DNA from: MGIIb-Q1 sp964342465
GTDB lineage: Archaea > Thermoplasmatota > Poseidoniia > Poseidoniales > Thalassarchaeaceae
Assembly (NCBI GenBank): GCA_964342465.1
Contig: CAYFFQ010000002.1
Span: 62,001 to 126,000, forward strand
Reading direction: 5' to 3'
Length of the DNA: 64,000 bases
A model generated the notes under the pieces. That model had not been told where the DNA came from. It did no database searches and worked only from the letters and a program-made list of their open reading frames with translations. The position numbers and the translations under genes are program-made. Of this stretch, positions 45,294 to 54,909 are shown in pieces; within the stretch, counting starts at the first letter, position 1; each line of letters begins with the position of its first letter.

Positions 45294-45313
45294 TGCGCCG
45301 GTCTCGGTATTGC
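45293..45313. other. Dispersed intergenic motif, copy 2
   Basis: ATGCGCCGGTCT followed directly by CGGTATTGC equals the sequence at 15246-15272 minus six central bases. It overlaps the end of the tsr3 stop codon and precedes the 61-bp array by 40 bases. Confidence 0.5.
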
Positions 45314-45353
45314 CGTCGAAGATAAATTGCTCAGCAGGGATGCTGATGTGATG

Positions 45354-45719
45354 ACCTCTCTTGTGCTCCGCGCCGGCTTCGTAGCATAGTGCTGGTCCCT
45401 TCGAGTGCTGTAGCACCTCTCTTGTGCTCCGCGCCGGCTTCGTAGCATAGGGCTGAACCCTTTGAGTGCCGTAGCACCTCTGTCGGGCATAGCGCGGGTT
45501 TCATCGTGGTGTGGCGGAACGCCTAGCGGTGTGAATGGAAACGGAGTTTGGGTTGCGGGCTTCATCGTGGTGTGGCGGAACGGCTAGCCGTGTGAATGGA
45601 AACGGAGTTTGGGTTGCGGGCTTCATCGTGGTGTGGCCGAACGCCTACCGGTGTGAATGGAAACTGAGTTCGGTTAACGGGCTTCTTCGTGGTGTGGCGG
45701 AACTGGGTGGTTGTGATGT
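45354..45719. repeat. Six phased 61-bp tandem units in two sequence subfamilies
   Basis: Units start at 45354, 45415, 45476, 45537, 45598 and 45659. A marker TTC-G stretch falls at 45378, 45439, 45500, 45561, 45622 and 45683, exactly 61 bp apart throughout. Units 1-2 (CTCTTGTGCTCCGCGCCGG) and units 3-6 (TTCATCGTGGTGTGGCGGAA) differ over most of their length, yet the period carries across the change. Unit 6 fades near 45705. No gene in this stretch. Confidence 0.95.
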
Positions 45720-46048
45720 TCACCTCCTTCATGCGTAGCAAGGGTGATGGGGGAATCGGTTCATCCCACTCTCTTGATTGACTTCGCTCCCTGCGAGTTA
45801 ATTGATGGGTCAGAGTTTAATTTCAATAGAATCGGTGAATTCAATGAATTTCCGCACATCAATGAACAATATAGGTGAATGAAAACAACAGTAAAATTAA
45901 AACAATTATGGAAGCGATTCAGATTGGGACTATGGCGGCGATGTCCGGGATGAGAGTGGAGAGGGTATAGACCCTTCCGACAGAGGTTGCAGTCACTTCT
46001 TTCAGCAAATTGACGGGTCGAATTGCTAGATTATTCCGCGACGATGAG
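45720..46048. other. Gene-free stretch after the 61-bp array
   Basis: No supported gene. Between about 45815 and 45925 the sequence is clearly richer in A+T than its surroundings and holds a 24-codon frame (ATG 45881, MKTTVKLKQLWKRF...) that cannot be called coding. The ArsC-like gene ends at 46049 on the other strand. Confidence 0.5.
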
Positions 46049-46378
46049 TTATCCGAACATCTCTGACAGAATCTCAGTCGGTCTGCCGATTACTGCAACT
46101 GTTCCATCGTCAACGATGGGTCTCTCTATCAACTTGGGAAGGAAGAGCAGAAGTTCAACCACGAAGTCGACAGTGAGAACCTGTGGTTTCGGCGGGGCGT
46201 CGCCATCGTTCCACCTGATGAGTTCGTGGAGTGGTTGATGCAGTCTAGATATGATTGCTCGAATCTCACTCTCATCTAGGGGGGAGTTGAGATATTGTCG
46301 GATGTCTGGTTGCCTCTCAGCCAATAGGTCAACAGCAGCCCTGCTCTTGGAACAGCGAGGGTTATGGTAAATTTTCAA
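46049..46378 (-). CDS. ArsC/Spx-family thioredoxin-fold protein (arsenate reductase-like)
   Basis: 109 residues. NPRCSKSRAAVDLL carries the catalytic-type Cys with CxxS rather than CxxC, and FLPKLIERPIVDD is the ArsC/YffB signature that precedes the GRPTE motif, seen as IGRPTEIL. The Arg of RPIV is present. Start is TTG 46378 with GAGGTGAG eight bases upstream. It follows metG closely on the same strand. Arsenate reduction is a family role, not proven. Confidence 0.88.
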   Translation of the reverse strand: MKIYHNPRCSKSRAAVDLLAERQPDIRQYLNSPLDESEIRAIISRLHQPLHELIRWNDGDAPPKPQVLTVDFVVELLLFLPKLIERPIVDDGTVAVIGRPTEILSEMFG

Positions 46379-46382
46379 ACTC

Positions 46383-48662
46383 TCACCTCACAAGAGAACC
46401 TGAGGATATATCCCCATCAATGGTTACGAGACGGACATTTCCAACCCCGTCATCGGCGGCGAGCAACATTCCTTCGCTCATCACCCCTCTAAGTTTCCGA
46501 GGCTTCAGATTGGCGATGAAAACAACACTCATTCCGGTCATTTCTTCGATTGTGTAATACGGTTTCAATCCGGCACACACAGTTCTGCCCTCGCCACTAC
46601 CATCATCAATCGACACAACATACAATTTGTCTGCATCGGGGTGGTCCTCAACAGCCGTAATCACTCCGCTCCGCATCTCGATTTTCATGAAATCCTCAAA
46701 TGCAATATATGCGACTCCTTCAACATCTTCTTTCACTTTATCTACCTCTTCGTTTTTCTTTCCACCTTTGATGGCGTGGGTTGCTCCAACCTCTTCGCTT
46801 TCACTCTCTTCTGCGAGTAATTTCTCAGTCGCAAGAATTTCTTCCAAGTCAAGTTTGGTGAAAAGTGGAGTTGGAGTGCTATCGTTCCAATTAAGTGGAG
46901 CCCCCCAATCTATAGCATTCTCCCACGGTTGTTCTGAGACATCGCCACCCTCACCGAGTGAGTGCCAGATGCGCTGTGCGCTGAAAGGGATGAAAGGATT
47001 TGTCAGGATTGCGAGAGTGCGGCAAAGTCGCCAACCGAGCGCAAGTGAGGATAGGCTCACCTCTCGTTCCTTCACCCACTCATCACTCACCTTGTCGGGT
47101 GTTTTCAGATACTTCCAAGGAGTAGCAGATTGGAGAAGTTGATTGCCGAGTTGAGCGATGTTCATCACCGCTCTGAGCGCCTCTTTGTATCGGTGCGAAT
47201 CGAGTTTGCTGCCAGCGAGAGTATACAATTCCTCAACCCTCTGGATTGAATCGGTGTGAATCACGGTAGAGTCGAACTGAGTGAGGGGGTTTGCACCGAA
47301 TTCCTCTTTGAGCCTATGTGTCAGTGTCAACACGCGATGGACGAAGTTCCCATGAGTGCTGATGAGTTCGTTGTTCACTTTCTCAACGAAATCCGGCCAA
47401 TTGAAATCTGTATCATGATTTTCTGGCATATTGATTGATAAGTAATACCTCAGTGTGTCGGGGTCGAATCGGTCTAGGAAGGAGTCGAGCCAAACTGCGT
47501 GTTTTCGACTCTTGGAGAATTGCCCACCTGCCAACATGAGATATTCCATCGCCGGCACATTATCCTCTAGGTGAAGTTCTCCCGGTCCCGGCCGCATATC
47601 CGTCTCCTCTGTCACCCCAGCGTGACAATTGTTGAGAGCCATGATGATGGATGGCCAGATGACCGTATGAAACGGAATGTTGTCCTTGCCGAGAAAATAG
47701 AGGTGGCGTGGCTGTTTACCTGTGGTTGGATTCATCCACCAATTCTTCCAAGCATCAGCCCCATCGGAGTGTGCTCCGGCGAACCGCTGCGCCCAGATGC
47801 GAGCGCAGGTGTAGTAACCCTGTACTGCTTCAAACCAAACATAGACACATTTTCCCTGCCACTCATCCCCTTGCAAGGGAAGTTCTATCCCCCACTTGAG
47901 GTCTCTCGTCACTGCACGCGGTCTGAGGCCCATATCCAACCAATTCTTGGTCATTGAACGAACATTGTTCTTCCACACACCCCAATTGTCTTGTGCGTGA
48001 AGTTCGAGAGATTTCTGAAACAGGTCGAGGCGGAAGAAGAAGTGTTCCGTGTCTCTTATCTCTATGGTTGCATGTGGATTCATTTTTGACCTCGGATTGT
48101 TCAATTCAGATGCTTCGTAAGTGGTTCCACACTCGTCGCATTGGTCGCCTCTTGCCGAGTCGTTCTCGCAATTCGGGCACCTTCCTTCGACATACCTGTC
48201 GGGTAGGAATCTGCCATCACCGTCAGCACGAGATTCGTAGTACTGCTGCATGGTCTTCTGTTCGAAGTAGCCACATTCGAGCAGTGATAGGAAGTTCTCC
48301 TGTACCAACTTCTTGTGGTCTTCATCGGAGGTTCTGTTGAAAAGGGCACCCCCATATTCTATCCCTCTCGCATCGATGTTTGGTTCCCATACGCAACCGA
48401 GGTTGAGGAGTGCTTGCTTGTTCAACTGGTGATATTTTTCAACGACTTCCTCCGGAGTGATTCCGTTTTCTTCTGCCGTGACTGTTATCGGTGTACCATG
48501 CTCATCACTTCCACTCACAAGAAGGACGCGATTTCCCTTTGCTCTCTCGTATCGAACTTGGATGTCTGGTGGAAGGTAACAACCGGCTACATGACCGAGA
48601 TGGAGAGGGCCATTCGCATACGGCCATGCCACACAGATGAGGACATGGTCCGGCTCACCCAT
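46383..48662 (-). CDS. metG: Methionyl-tRNA synthetase with C-terminal tRNA-binding domain
   Basis: 759 residues from ATG 48662. Class I synthetase: ANGPLHLGHVAG (HIGH motif), a zinc knuckle CPNCENDSARGDQCDECG, the catalytic loop GQFSKSRK (KMSKS variant FSKSR), an anticodon-binding helical domain and a C-terminal OB domain (MKIEMRSGVITAVEDHPDAD). An earlier in-frame ATG at 48701 would add 13 residues that look unrelated. Confidence 0.96.
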   Translation of the reverse strand: MGEPDHVLICVAWPYANGPLHLGHVAGCYLPPDIQVRYERAKGNRVLLVSGSDEHGTPITVTAEENGITPEEVVEKYHQLNKQALLNLGCVWEPNIDARGIEYGGALFNRTSDEDHKKLVQENFLSLLECGYFEQKTMQQYYESRADGDGRFLPDRYVEGRCPNCENDSARGDQCDECGTTYEASELNNPRSKMNPHATIEIRDTEHFFFRLDLFQKSLELHAQDNWGVWKNNVRSMTKNWLDMGLRPRAVTRDLKWGIELPLQGDEWQGKCVYVWFEAVQGYYTCARIWAQRFAGAHSDGADAWKNWWMNPTTGKQPRHLYFLGKDNIPFHTVIWPSIIMALNNCHAGVTEETDMRPGPGELHLEDNVPAMEYLMLAGGQFSKSRKHAVWLDSFLDRFDPDTLRYYLSINMPENHDTDFNWPDFVEKVNNELISTHGNFVHRVLTLTHRLKEEFGANPLTQFDSTVIHTDSIQRVEELYTLAGSKLDSHRYKEALRAVMNIAQLGNQLLQSATPWKYLKTPDKVSDEWVKEREVSLSSLALGWRLCRTLAILTNPFIPFSAQRIWHSLGEGGDVSEQPWENAIDWGAPLNWNDSTPTPLFTKLDLEEILATEKLLAEESESEEVGATHAIKGGKKNEEVDKVKEDVEGVAYIAFEDFMKIEMRSGVITAVEDHPDADKLYVVSIDDGSGEGRTVCAGLKPYYTIEEMTGMSVVFIANLKPRKLRGVMSEGMLLAADDGVGNVRLVTIDGDISSGSLVR

Positions 48663-48827
48663 GTTGCTACGGCCTCGCCTCATGTTAATGGGAATTACCA
48701 TTTAGAGAGAATCGTCGCCGGATGATTCTGCGAAATCTCAGATTCACTGATGATGGTAATTTTCAAAGGCTATCAACTCTTCCAGCGGTTCGGTCAGAGT
48801 TATCCGCTGCCGGAGAATAGAACTCAG

Positions 48828-49898
48828 ATGAGCTATACTCTTCTCCTGATTTTTGCCTTCACCGCCATCGGCGTCTCTTTTCTCTGTTCAATTTTAGAGG
48901 CTGTACTTCTCTCAATCTCGCTCTCACGTGTAGCAGTTATGGAGGCGAATAACAAGCGGTACGCGGCCAAGTGGAGAGAGTTCAAGACCGACCCAGAGCG
49001 GCCTCTGACGGCTATTCTCACCCTCAACACGATAGCCCACACGGTCGGAGCATTGGGTGTCGGGACAGAAGTGGCGAAACTCTACGCTGATAGTGCCAAC
49101 CTAGATGTCATCATGGGGGTGGCCTCCGCATTCTTGACTCTCGGAGTTCTGCTCTTCTCGGAGATTCTACCAAAGACAGTCGGTACTCTCTATGCAAAAA
49201 AATTGGCCGGATTCACCGCCATCACGCTTCAGATTCTCATCTATGGGCTGATTTGGGTGGTTGCTCCCATTGAATGGCTGCGAAGCATCTTCCCTGCCTA
49301 TGACCAAGAGACAGTCACTCGTGAAGAACTGGTCGCATTGGTTGATGTGGCAGAAGAGGAGAGGACGATTGAATCTGATGAGGAAGAGGTCATTCACAAT
49401 CTTCTCAAATTACGTGACATTATGGTAAGGGATGTCATGACTCCGCGCGTGGTCCTTAATGCGGTTGGGGCAGAACAGACAGTGGATGAGGTGCTGAAAG
49501 AGAAGCCCATCATGGTTCACGGCAGGATGCCCGTTCTAGGTGAATCCATCGACGAGGTAGGTGGACTTGTCCTCAGAAGCGAGATCCTCAGGCGGGCCGC
49601 TAATGATGAATATGGGTTGACCATGCGGGAGTTGATGCGGCCGATTCACAAGGTTCATCCTGACCAATCAGTCGATGATGCATTGGACATTCTTCTCGAC
49701 TTCAAGGAGCAACTGTTGGTCGTTAAAGATGAATTTGGTGGGACCAATGGCATCATCACCATCGAAGATATTATTGAAACTCTCCTCGGAAGGGAGATCA
49801 TCGACGAATCCGACCAACAGGGTATCGAGGAGGGCATGGTCGCTGAGGATATGCGAGAATTCGCCAAACAGAAGGTTGAAGAGAACGGCGACAAATAG
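48828..49898 (+). CDS. DUF21/CBS-pair membrane protein (CNNM/CorB-like)
   Basis: 356 residues from ATG 48828. An N-terminal DUF21 region with spans (LLIFAFTAIGVSFLCSILEA, VASAFLTLGVLLFSEILPK), then a pair of CBS domains starting at LRDIMVRDVMTPRVV and ending with FGGTNGIITIEDIIETLLG. The family includes Mg2+ transporters and regulators. The short C-terminal CorC_HlyC domain is absent. An earlier ATG at 48750 is possible. Confidence 0.9.
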   Translation: MSYTLLLIFAFTAIGVSFLCSILEAVLLSISLSRVAVMEANNKRYAAKWREFKTDPERPLTAILTLNTIAHTVGALGVGTEVAKLYADSANLDVIMGVASAFLTLGVLLFSEILPKTVGTLYAKKLAGFTAITLQILIYGLIWVVAPIEWLRSIFPAYDQETVTREELVALVDVAEEERTIESDEEEVIHNLLKLRDIMVRDVMTPRVVLNAVGAEQTVDEVLKEKPIMVHGRMPVLGESIDEVGGLVLRSEILRRAANDEYGLTMRELMRPIHKVHPDQSVDDALDILLDFKEQLLVVKDEFGGTNGIITIEDIIETLLGREIIDESDQQGIEEGMVAEDMREFAKQKVEENGDK

Positions 49899-50149
49899 GC
49901 AAAGTATAGGTTTCACTTGGATATAATTCCCTCTTCACCGTCAATTGAAGTCCTACCCAGACAATATCTCCCGATGGGGGCCTGAGTCTGCACTTCTGTG
50001 TGATTGGGCGGGCTGTCCCGATTTGCTCCTGCGTTGTGAGTAGAGAGGCCAACCTGTGTGGTCGGGCGGTAAGCGACTGCGCTGTGAGTGGTGGCCCGAG
50101 GGACTGCCCCAACCTTGAAGACGCCGCACGAACCCCTACGCTGAGGCAA

Positions 50150-50926
50150 TCAATCTTCATCTTCTTCGGAGCCGAGCCAACCCTTGTCTCTGAACCAGTC
50201 TCCTGAGGACTCGAGTCTGCCGAAGAAACCACTCGCTTCTTCCTCATCTCCTCTTTTATGCTTGACCATGTAGGCGAAGAACATTGAATCCCATAGACCC
50301 TGTTTGGTTTCATGCCTGACGAAGAAGGTAATGATGTCTGCTAATGGTAGGATGAGAATCGCAACACCGATACCAAGATTGGTGGTGTTGAGTCCTGAAT
50401 TCGTGCCGAAACCAGCCGTAGCGATGAACATAAGTCCGGCGAGGATATAGAGAATAGTCAGAGCCTTGAAGGTCTGATGGAGAAATATGGGTGGTTTTCC
50501 TCTGTATGTCACATAGGTGGTCAAAGAGGCAAAATTGCCAACTGTTCTCCGCTTCCAGATTGGCATCGCAAAGACATTGAAGAGAAAGATGGGTACACCA
50601 ATAAGAATGAATGGAGTCGGGTTGAAATTGCTTCCATAGCCGGTGATTACCAATAGTGGAACCATCCACCCGTATGAGACGAGAAAATCGACCAGACTGC
50701 GTGCGAACCTCGCTGCACCCTTGGGAAGTTCGTATTCCTCGGGCATCACCTTTGCTACCTTGGCTCTCGCTTCGAAATCATCCAAGTCATCTCGTTTCGC
50801 CCTCTTCTTCCTCACTCTCTTCTGTGGTTTGGCCTTAACCGGCTTGGGTGAGGTTGATTTTGTCTTGGTTGTAGTTGGTTTCTTCCCACTATCCTGCATC
50901 TGTCCTGCCTTCTCAAGTAATCCCAT
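50150..50926 (-). CDS. Membrane protein, RDD-like, with basic N-terminus
   Basis: 258 residues from ATG 50926. The first 60 are Lys/Thr/Pro-rich and basic (KPQKRVRKKRAKRDDLDDFE). Four or so spans follow (MVPLLVITGYG, FILIGVPIFLFNVFAMPIW, ALTILYILAGLMFIATAGF, GVAILILPLADIITFFV). The arrangement recalls RDD proteins but the match is weak. It follows the Pro-rich gene with a small overlap region, hence likely an operon. Confidence 0.7.
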   Translation of the reverse strand: MGLLEKAGQMQDSGKKPTTTKTKSTSPKPVKAKPQKRVRKKRAKRDDLDDFEARAKVAKVMPEEYELPKGAARFARSLVDFLVSYGWMVPLLVITGYGSNFNPTPFILIGVPIFLFNVFAMPIWKRRTVGNFASLTTYVTYRGKPPIFLHQTFKALTILYILAGLMFIATAGFGTNSGLNTTNLGIGVAILILPLADIITFFVRHETKQGLWDSMFFAYMVKHKRGDEEEASGFFGRLESSGDWFRDKGWLGSEEDED

Positions 50927-50931
50927 TCGTA

Positions 50932-52002
50932 TCACTCCCCGTATATTTCACTCATTTCAATGAAAAGTTGGAAACCAGGTGTGGACATGAAATCCTGTAA
51001 TCTGTCGTCCGGAATCGAACCCAATTCCTGATTGACCATGTTGAAGAACTTCTTGCGCATGCTGGTGTTGGTATTGGCTGGGTCTTCTCCCACCCTCTCA
51101 AAGAGTTTGAAACTCTTGGAGGCGATGAACTCGTTGATGAAATCTTCAGGCATGTCTCCGAGTAGATTGTTGACTACTGAGAAGAATTCTACGAATTCGT
51201 CATCTTCATCGGTCTCGTCAACCTCCCCATCCTCGGCATCAAACTCTTCGAGTTCTGAAATATCGATTTCACCTGCAATAATCCCTTTGAGGATTTTGCG
51301 TTCTTCTACCATCGGGCGCAGTCGGTTGCCGAATTTGGCGATGGCTGCTTGCTTCTTTTTCGCTTTAGCAGTGTCGAACTTCGCCTTTAGAGGCCTCATC
51401 TCCGCCTCGAGGTCAGCCAATCTTACGGCAAGGTCATGTTCACTCCCCTCCTCGTCAACGGACATCTCCTCGGCTTCAATATCGCTCTCTTCGGGTTGAG
51501 AAATCAACTCTACAACTGGTTCACTCGACCGTCTAGATTCACTCTCCTCTCTCCTCATCACAATGATCTCACGGTCAAGGTCATGGCCGAATCTGTCAGC
51601 ATATCTCTCAAGCAGACTACCGACGTCACTACTCCCCATTCTGTCGATGTGTCCATACATCTGTTGTAGGTTTTTTTCAGTACGATTCTGCCAGAGTTCG
51701 GCATAATTCACTACCTCTTCGTCCTCTATTACCTCCACAATCACCTCCTCTTCATTCTGAACGGTGGCCTCACCGATACTCTCGGCCTCGGTGGATAGCG
51801 TGGATTCGTCAGAATTGGGTGGAAGTGCAACAGCAGCAGGGGGGGGAGGTTCTGAAAGAGGGGCTATAGGTGGTGTCGGTGGTGGAGGAAGGGTTGCTCC
51901 ACTAGGTAAAGGCGGGGGTGGTAGGACTGCCGGACTCGGTGGCGGGGGTAGCGAGCCCATCGGCGGCGGGATGTCCTTCTTCTTGCTCTTGCGGAAGGCC
52001 AT
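50932..52002 (-). CDS. Proline-rich, coiled-coil protein of unknown function
   Basis: 356 residues. The first 65 are runs of Pro (PPPPSPAVLPPPPLP), followed by an acidic stretch and a long charged helical region (LAVRLADLEAEMRPLKAKFD) and a helical C-terminal domain of about 100 residues (FINEFIASKSFKLFERVGED, then a similar LQDFMSTPGFQLFIEMS). These two halves of the end resemble each other, so it may be an internal repeat. No family recognised. Confidence 0.7.
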   Translation of the reverse strand: MAFRKSKKKDIPPPMGSLPPPPSPAVLPPPPLPSGATLPPPPTPPIAPLSEPPPPAAVALPPNSDESTLSTEAESIGEATVQNEEEVIVEVIEDEEVVNYAELWQNRTEKNLQQMYGHIDRMGSSDVGSLLERYADRFGHDLDREIIVMRREESESRRSSEPVVELISQPEESDIEAEEMSVDEEGSEHDLAVRLADLEAEMRPLKAKFDTAKAKKKQAAIAKFGNRLRPMVEERKILKGIIAGEIDISELEEFDAEDGEVDETDEDDEFVEFFSVVNNLLGDMPEDFINEFIASKSFKLFERVGEDPANTNTSMRKKFFNMVNQELGSIPDDRLQDFMSTPGFQLFIEMSEIYGE

Positions 52003-52079
52003 GCTACCACCCTGTCAATTAGGGGTGACAAACAATCCACCTTTAACATTGGCTTGATGTGAATGAGGTACATTCTCTC

Positions 52080-53297
52080 TTATTGTGCTTTCACAGGGCT
52101 CGCCCAACCCTTCAAAGTGAGAAAGGTGTCGAGGTTCGCATCAGCACTCACTCTTTCTCCGAGAGTGAACTCTTTGACTACATCGTGCATTCCGACGATA
52201 CATCTATCAACGGAAATTTCAAGTTCTCTTATTTTATCATCATAGAAAGGGAGTGCCTCACATAGTGCGTTGAATGAATTTGGTGATTCGGGGTCGAGCC
52301 GCGAAAGCGGGAGTGAAGTCACTTGCAAACCGCATTTTCCGTGCAGGGATGTCGGCCAACGAATCTGCCTTTTGATGTCAACTGTCACAGCCTCGTCGGT
52401 CTCGCCAGCATTACCGATTATGATTGAGCGGTCACCCTTGACGAGTTCGAGAAACAAATGTTCATATTTTTTCCCAAGCGCGTGATAATACCCCCCCGAT
52501 AGATTTTCCCTCCTCTTGGGGTGCTGAACTTTCTCCGCAAGTTGGGCCATACGATCTGGGCTGCAACTTTTTTCGCGGCTGTCTGGCATCTTTGCACGTT
52601 CCTTGATAATGGAACACAACTCGCCACAGGTGGCCTTTCCTTCACTACCACCGCCATTCACTTTGTCGAGTTTGGAGAGAATGACTTGAGTTCCAGAATC
52701 CAGCCTTTGACTCCAACCATTCTGTGAGGAGTTGTTGAGTATCGCACCGACATCTAAACCGACGCCCCGGATGTGGTTGACCAGTTCTCGGCGAGCTGAA
52801 CTGTCAAGCCCGAGAATGTCAGGATGACGGTAATGGAGATGAAATCCTCGGTGACCTGAGAAGGTGATGTGAAGATGGTCTTCCAAAAAACCGAATTCTG
52901 GATGAAGAAAGTCGTCCCATAATTTCAAGGCCTGCATCTGAATTATTGACAGCATCTCAGGAAAGTTGAATGGGTCAACATAATCGAGATGGTCACCATC
53001 CAAATCAAAAATTAGGTCAGCCCCCTTCCATCCTTTGTCCACCATTTTTCTAGCACTCGCATCGGCGTAGTAGGCTGTTGAGTAGAAACAACTCTTCGGC
53101 CCTCTCTGTTTGAGGTAGGAGATCAGTTCATTCTGAGTGTTGAACCCGATGTGGCGGTCGTATCTTCCTTCGCTCCACTGTTGGAACATCCACTCTCGAT
53201 GACGAAGACGAGGGGGCAGCCACAGACAATCTGCTGTGGCTCGGTTGTACCAGATATTGAACCTATGAGCAGCACCCGCCCATCTGCTCTCGACCAT
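52080..53297 (-). CDS. priS: DNA primase small (catalytic) subunit PriS
   Basis: About 405 residues from ATG 53297. It synthesises primers for replication. The catalytic Asp pair is in ADLIFDLDGDHLDYV and the FSGHRGFHLHYRHP block provides the His/Arg motif of archaeo-eukaryotic primases. Zinc-type residues are present in the middle insertion (CGELC). A GTG five codons upstream is the other possible start. The large subunit PriL is not in this window. Confidence 0.94.
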   Translation of the reverse strand: MVESRWAGAAHRFNIWYNRATADCLWLPPRLRHREWMFQQWSEGRYDRHIGFNTQNELISYLKQRGPKSCFYSTAYYADASARKMVDKGWKGADLIFDLDGDHLDYVDPFNFPEMLSIIQMQALKLWDDFLHPEFGFLEDHLHITFSGHRGFHLHYRHPDILGLDSSARRELVNHIRGVGLDVGAILNNSSQNGWSQRLDSGTQVILSKLDKVNGGGSEGKATCGELCSIIKERAKMPDSREKSCSPDRMAQLAEKVQHPKRRENLSGGYYHALGKKYEHLFLELVKGDRSIIIGNAGETDEAVTVDIKRQIRWPTSLHGKCGLQVTSLPLSRLDPESPNSFNALCEALPFYDDKIRELEISVDRCIVGMHDVVKEFTLGERVSADANLDTFLTLKGWASPVKAQ

Positions 53298-53343
53298 CTC
53301 AACCAATTGCACTTGGGAAGCGACACCATTTGAAGATAGGCGT

Positions 53344-53538
53344 TCAATCCATCGTCAGACCGCTGACCTCTTTTCCATCAGTTGAACTCATAGCCCCCGT
53401 TTCCTGAACATAACAAGAGTGGCAGGAGTATTTTTCATCTATGGGAATGGCTTGGCCGAAGGTCAATCTCGCTCCACAATAATCGCAAACAGGACCAATT
53501 TCACCCTGATGAATTCCCAACCTCGAGATGTCTGGCAT
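53344..53538 (-). CDS. Small zinc-ribbon protein
   Basis: 64 residues from ATG 53538. VCDYCGARLTF and YSCHSCYVQ give two Cys-x2-Cys pairs, one zinc site. GTGAGTGATACG lies just upstream. Placed 46 bp ahead of priS on the same strand. No name recognised. Confidence 0.65.
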   Translation of the reverse strand: MPDISRLGIHQGEIGPVCDYCGARLTFGQAIPIDEKYSCHSCYVQETGAMSSTDGKEVSGLTMD

Positions 53539-53651
53539 CGTATCACTCACCCTTTGCCGATGCGAGGTAGTCTTTGAGTCTGTCCATCTGCGGCTTTCTG
53601 TCGGAGTCCACTTCAGTAACATTCACAACCGCGACCCACTCGCCGGCCAAC

Positions 53652-54512
53652 ATGCAGTCTCATAGGCGAGTGATTCGCGTCGGCCACTCACCTGACCCTG
53701 ACGACGCCTTCATGTTTCACGCCTTGACCACAGGCAGAATAGATACACCGGGATTCGCCTTCGAGCATGTACTTCTCGATATAGAGACTCTGAATGAGAA
53801 GGCGTTGGCGAGGGAATACGAGGTGTCGGCGGTCAGCATTCATTCACTGCCGACGATAGCCGACGATTATGCGTTGATGAACTGCGGCGCCAGCATGGGA
53901 GAAGGATATGGCCCTATGTTGGTCGCTTCGGAAGAGATTACTTTGCAAGAGGCTCTCTCCAAACCCATCGCAATTCCAGGCGAGAAGACTTCTGCGCATC
54001 TTGCATTGAAATTGGCTGTGGGTACAGTTGAGACTGTGGTAGTTCCATTTGATGAAATCATGCCGCGTATTGCCTCAGGGGAGTTCTGCAGCGGAGTTAT
54101 CATTCATGAGGGACAATTGACTTGGCACGAACATGGGATGCACCTACTACTTGACCTCGGAGTGTGGTGGAATGAAAGAACCGGCGGTCTACCACTTCCT
54201 CTCGGGGGGAATGTCGTGCGTAGGGACCTCGGAGAGACACTGTGCAAACAAATCACAGAATGGGTCAGGCAGAGCATCGAAACCGCAATTGCAAATCCAG
54301 ATGAGGCCTTGGCCTTCGCTCGCCAATGGGGTCGTGGGATTGATGAATCCACTAATTCAAAATTTGTCCAGATGTATGTCAATCAACGGACAATTGACTA
54401 TGGTCCTGAAGGCCGAGAGAGTGTGCGGCTGTTTCTTGCCGAGGGTCAGAAAATCGGTATGGTACCCGCAGATTTCGATGTCGACGGTATCGAATTCATC
54501 GGAGTGGATTAG
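53652..54512 (+). CDS. mqnD: MqnD, 1,4-dihydroxy-6-naphthoate synthase
   Basis: 286 residues. It makes 1,4-dihydroxy-6-naphthoate, a late step of futalosine-route menaquinone synthesis. Family pattern: RVGHSPDPDDAFMFHALTTG, the AVSIHSLPTIADDYAL block, and a long GVIIHEGQLTWHEHG stretch. ATG 53652 is chosen because the motif begins just after; 26 more in-frame residues upstream lack similarity. mqnA and mqnE lie 3 kb downstream. Confidence 0.9.
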   Translation: MQSHRRVIRVGHSPDPDDAFMFHALTTGRIDTPGFAFEHVLLDIETLNEKALAREYEVSAVSIHSLPTIADDYALMNCGASMGEGYGPMLVASEEITLQEALSKPIAIPGEKTSAHLALKLAVGTVETVVVPFDEIMPRIASGEFCSGVIIHEGQLTWHEHGMHLLLDLGVWWNERTGGLPLPLGGNVVRRDLGETLCKQITEWVRQSIETAIANPDEALAFARQWGRGIDESTNSKFVQMYVNQRTIDYGPEGRESVRLFLAEGQKIGMVPADFDVDGIEFIGVD

Positions 54513-54909
54513 AAACATTATTTCATTAGCCATGACCACCGGATTTAGCACTCATTTTCCCCTCAAACACTTCATCTCCCCCTCATCCGCGAGAGTTTTT
54601 TCTCCAACGGTGAAACCCCAGAACCCATTTCTCCCAAGATGTTCCTTCAAGAACACTCTAGAGAGTGGTCAGATTGGGACTATCTCTTGAGGGAAGCCAT
54701 TCCACCTCGGATGCTTCAGCGAGAAAGCCGATATAACGCCACAAACAAGTGGATACTCCCCCTAATTGGCGACGATATGGCGCTACTGCGAGGGCATGGC
54801 GGTGGATGAATCCACGATTTCCTACCTTCCTCACCAGTGGGGAAATAGATAATTTGCGAAACAGGGGAGCGGGAACTTCTTTGTCTAATGCCCCTCCTCG
54901 TATTTATTG
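54513..54909. other. 397-bp gap between mqnD and the propeller protein
   Basis: Apart from a possible short frame (54639-54809) I see no gene. No strong promoter box is obvious before the propeller gene, whose ATG follows TTTATTG directly. Confidence 0.45.
54639..54809 (+). CDS. Possible 56-residue small protein
   Basis: ATG 54639 to TGA 54807-54809. The product has a coding-like composition with Trp, charged helix and a late WILPLIGDDMALL stretch, and the frame continues open upstream to 54549 without a usual start. It could be a small gene or a decayed fragment. No ribosome-binding site is seen. Confidence 0.35.
   Translation: MFLQEHSREWSDWDYLLREAIPPRMLQRESRYNATNKWILPLIGDDMALLRGHGGG

Noticed and set aside
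45354..45719. CRISPR-like array
   Set aside because: Units are contiguous with no short repeat plus variable spacer, and no cas genes are near.
45535..45738. Rightward 67-residue open frame across the 45-kb array
   Set aside because: Passes through repeat units in shifting frames and gives repetitive, unlikely protein.
49981..50110. Possible decayed tandem repeat (CTGTGTG...GGGCGG and GCGYTGTGAG twice)
   Set aside because: Offsets differ (58 and 48), so there is no constant period; too degenerate to support.
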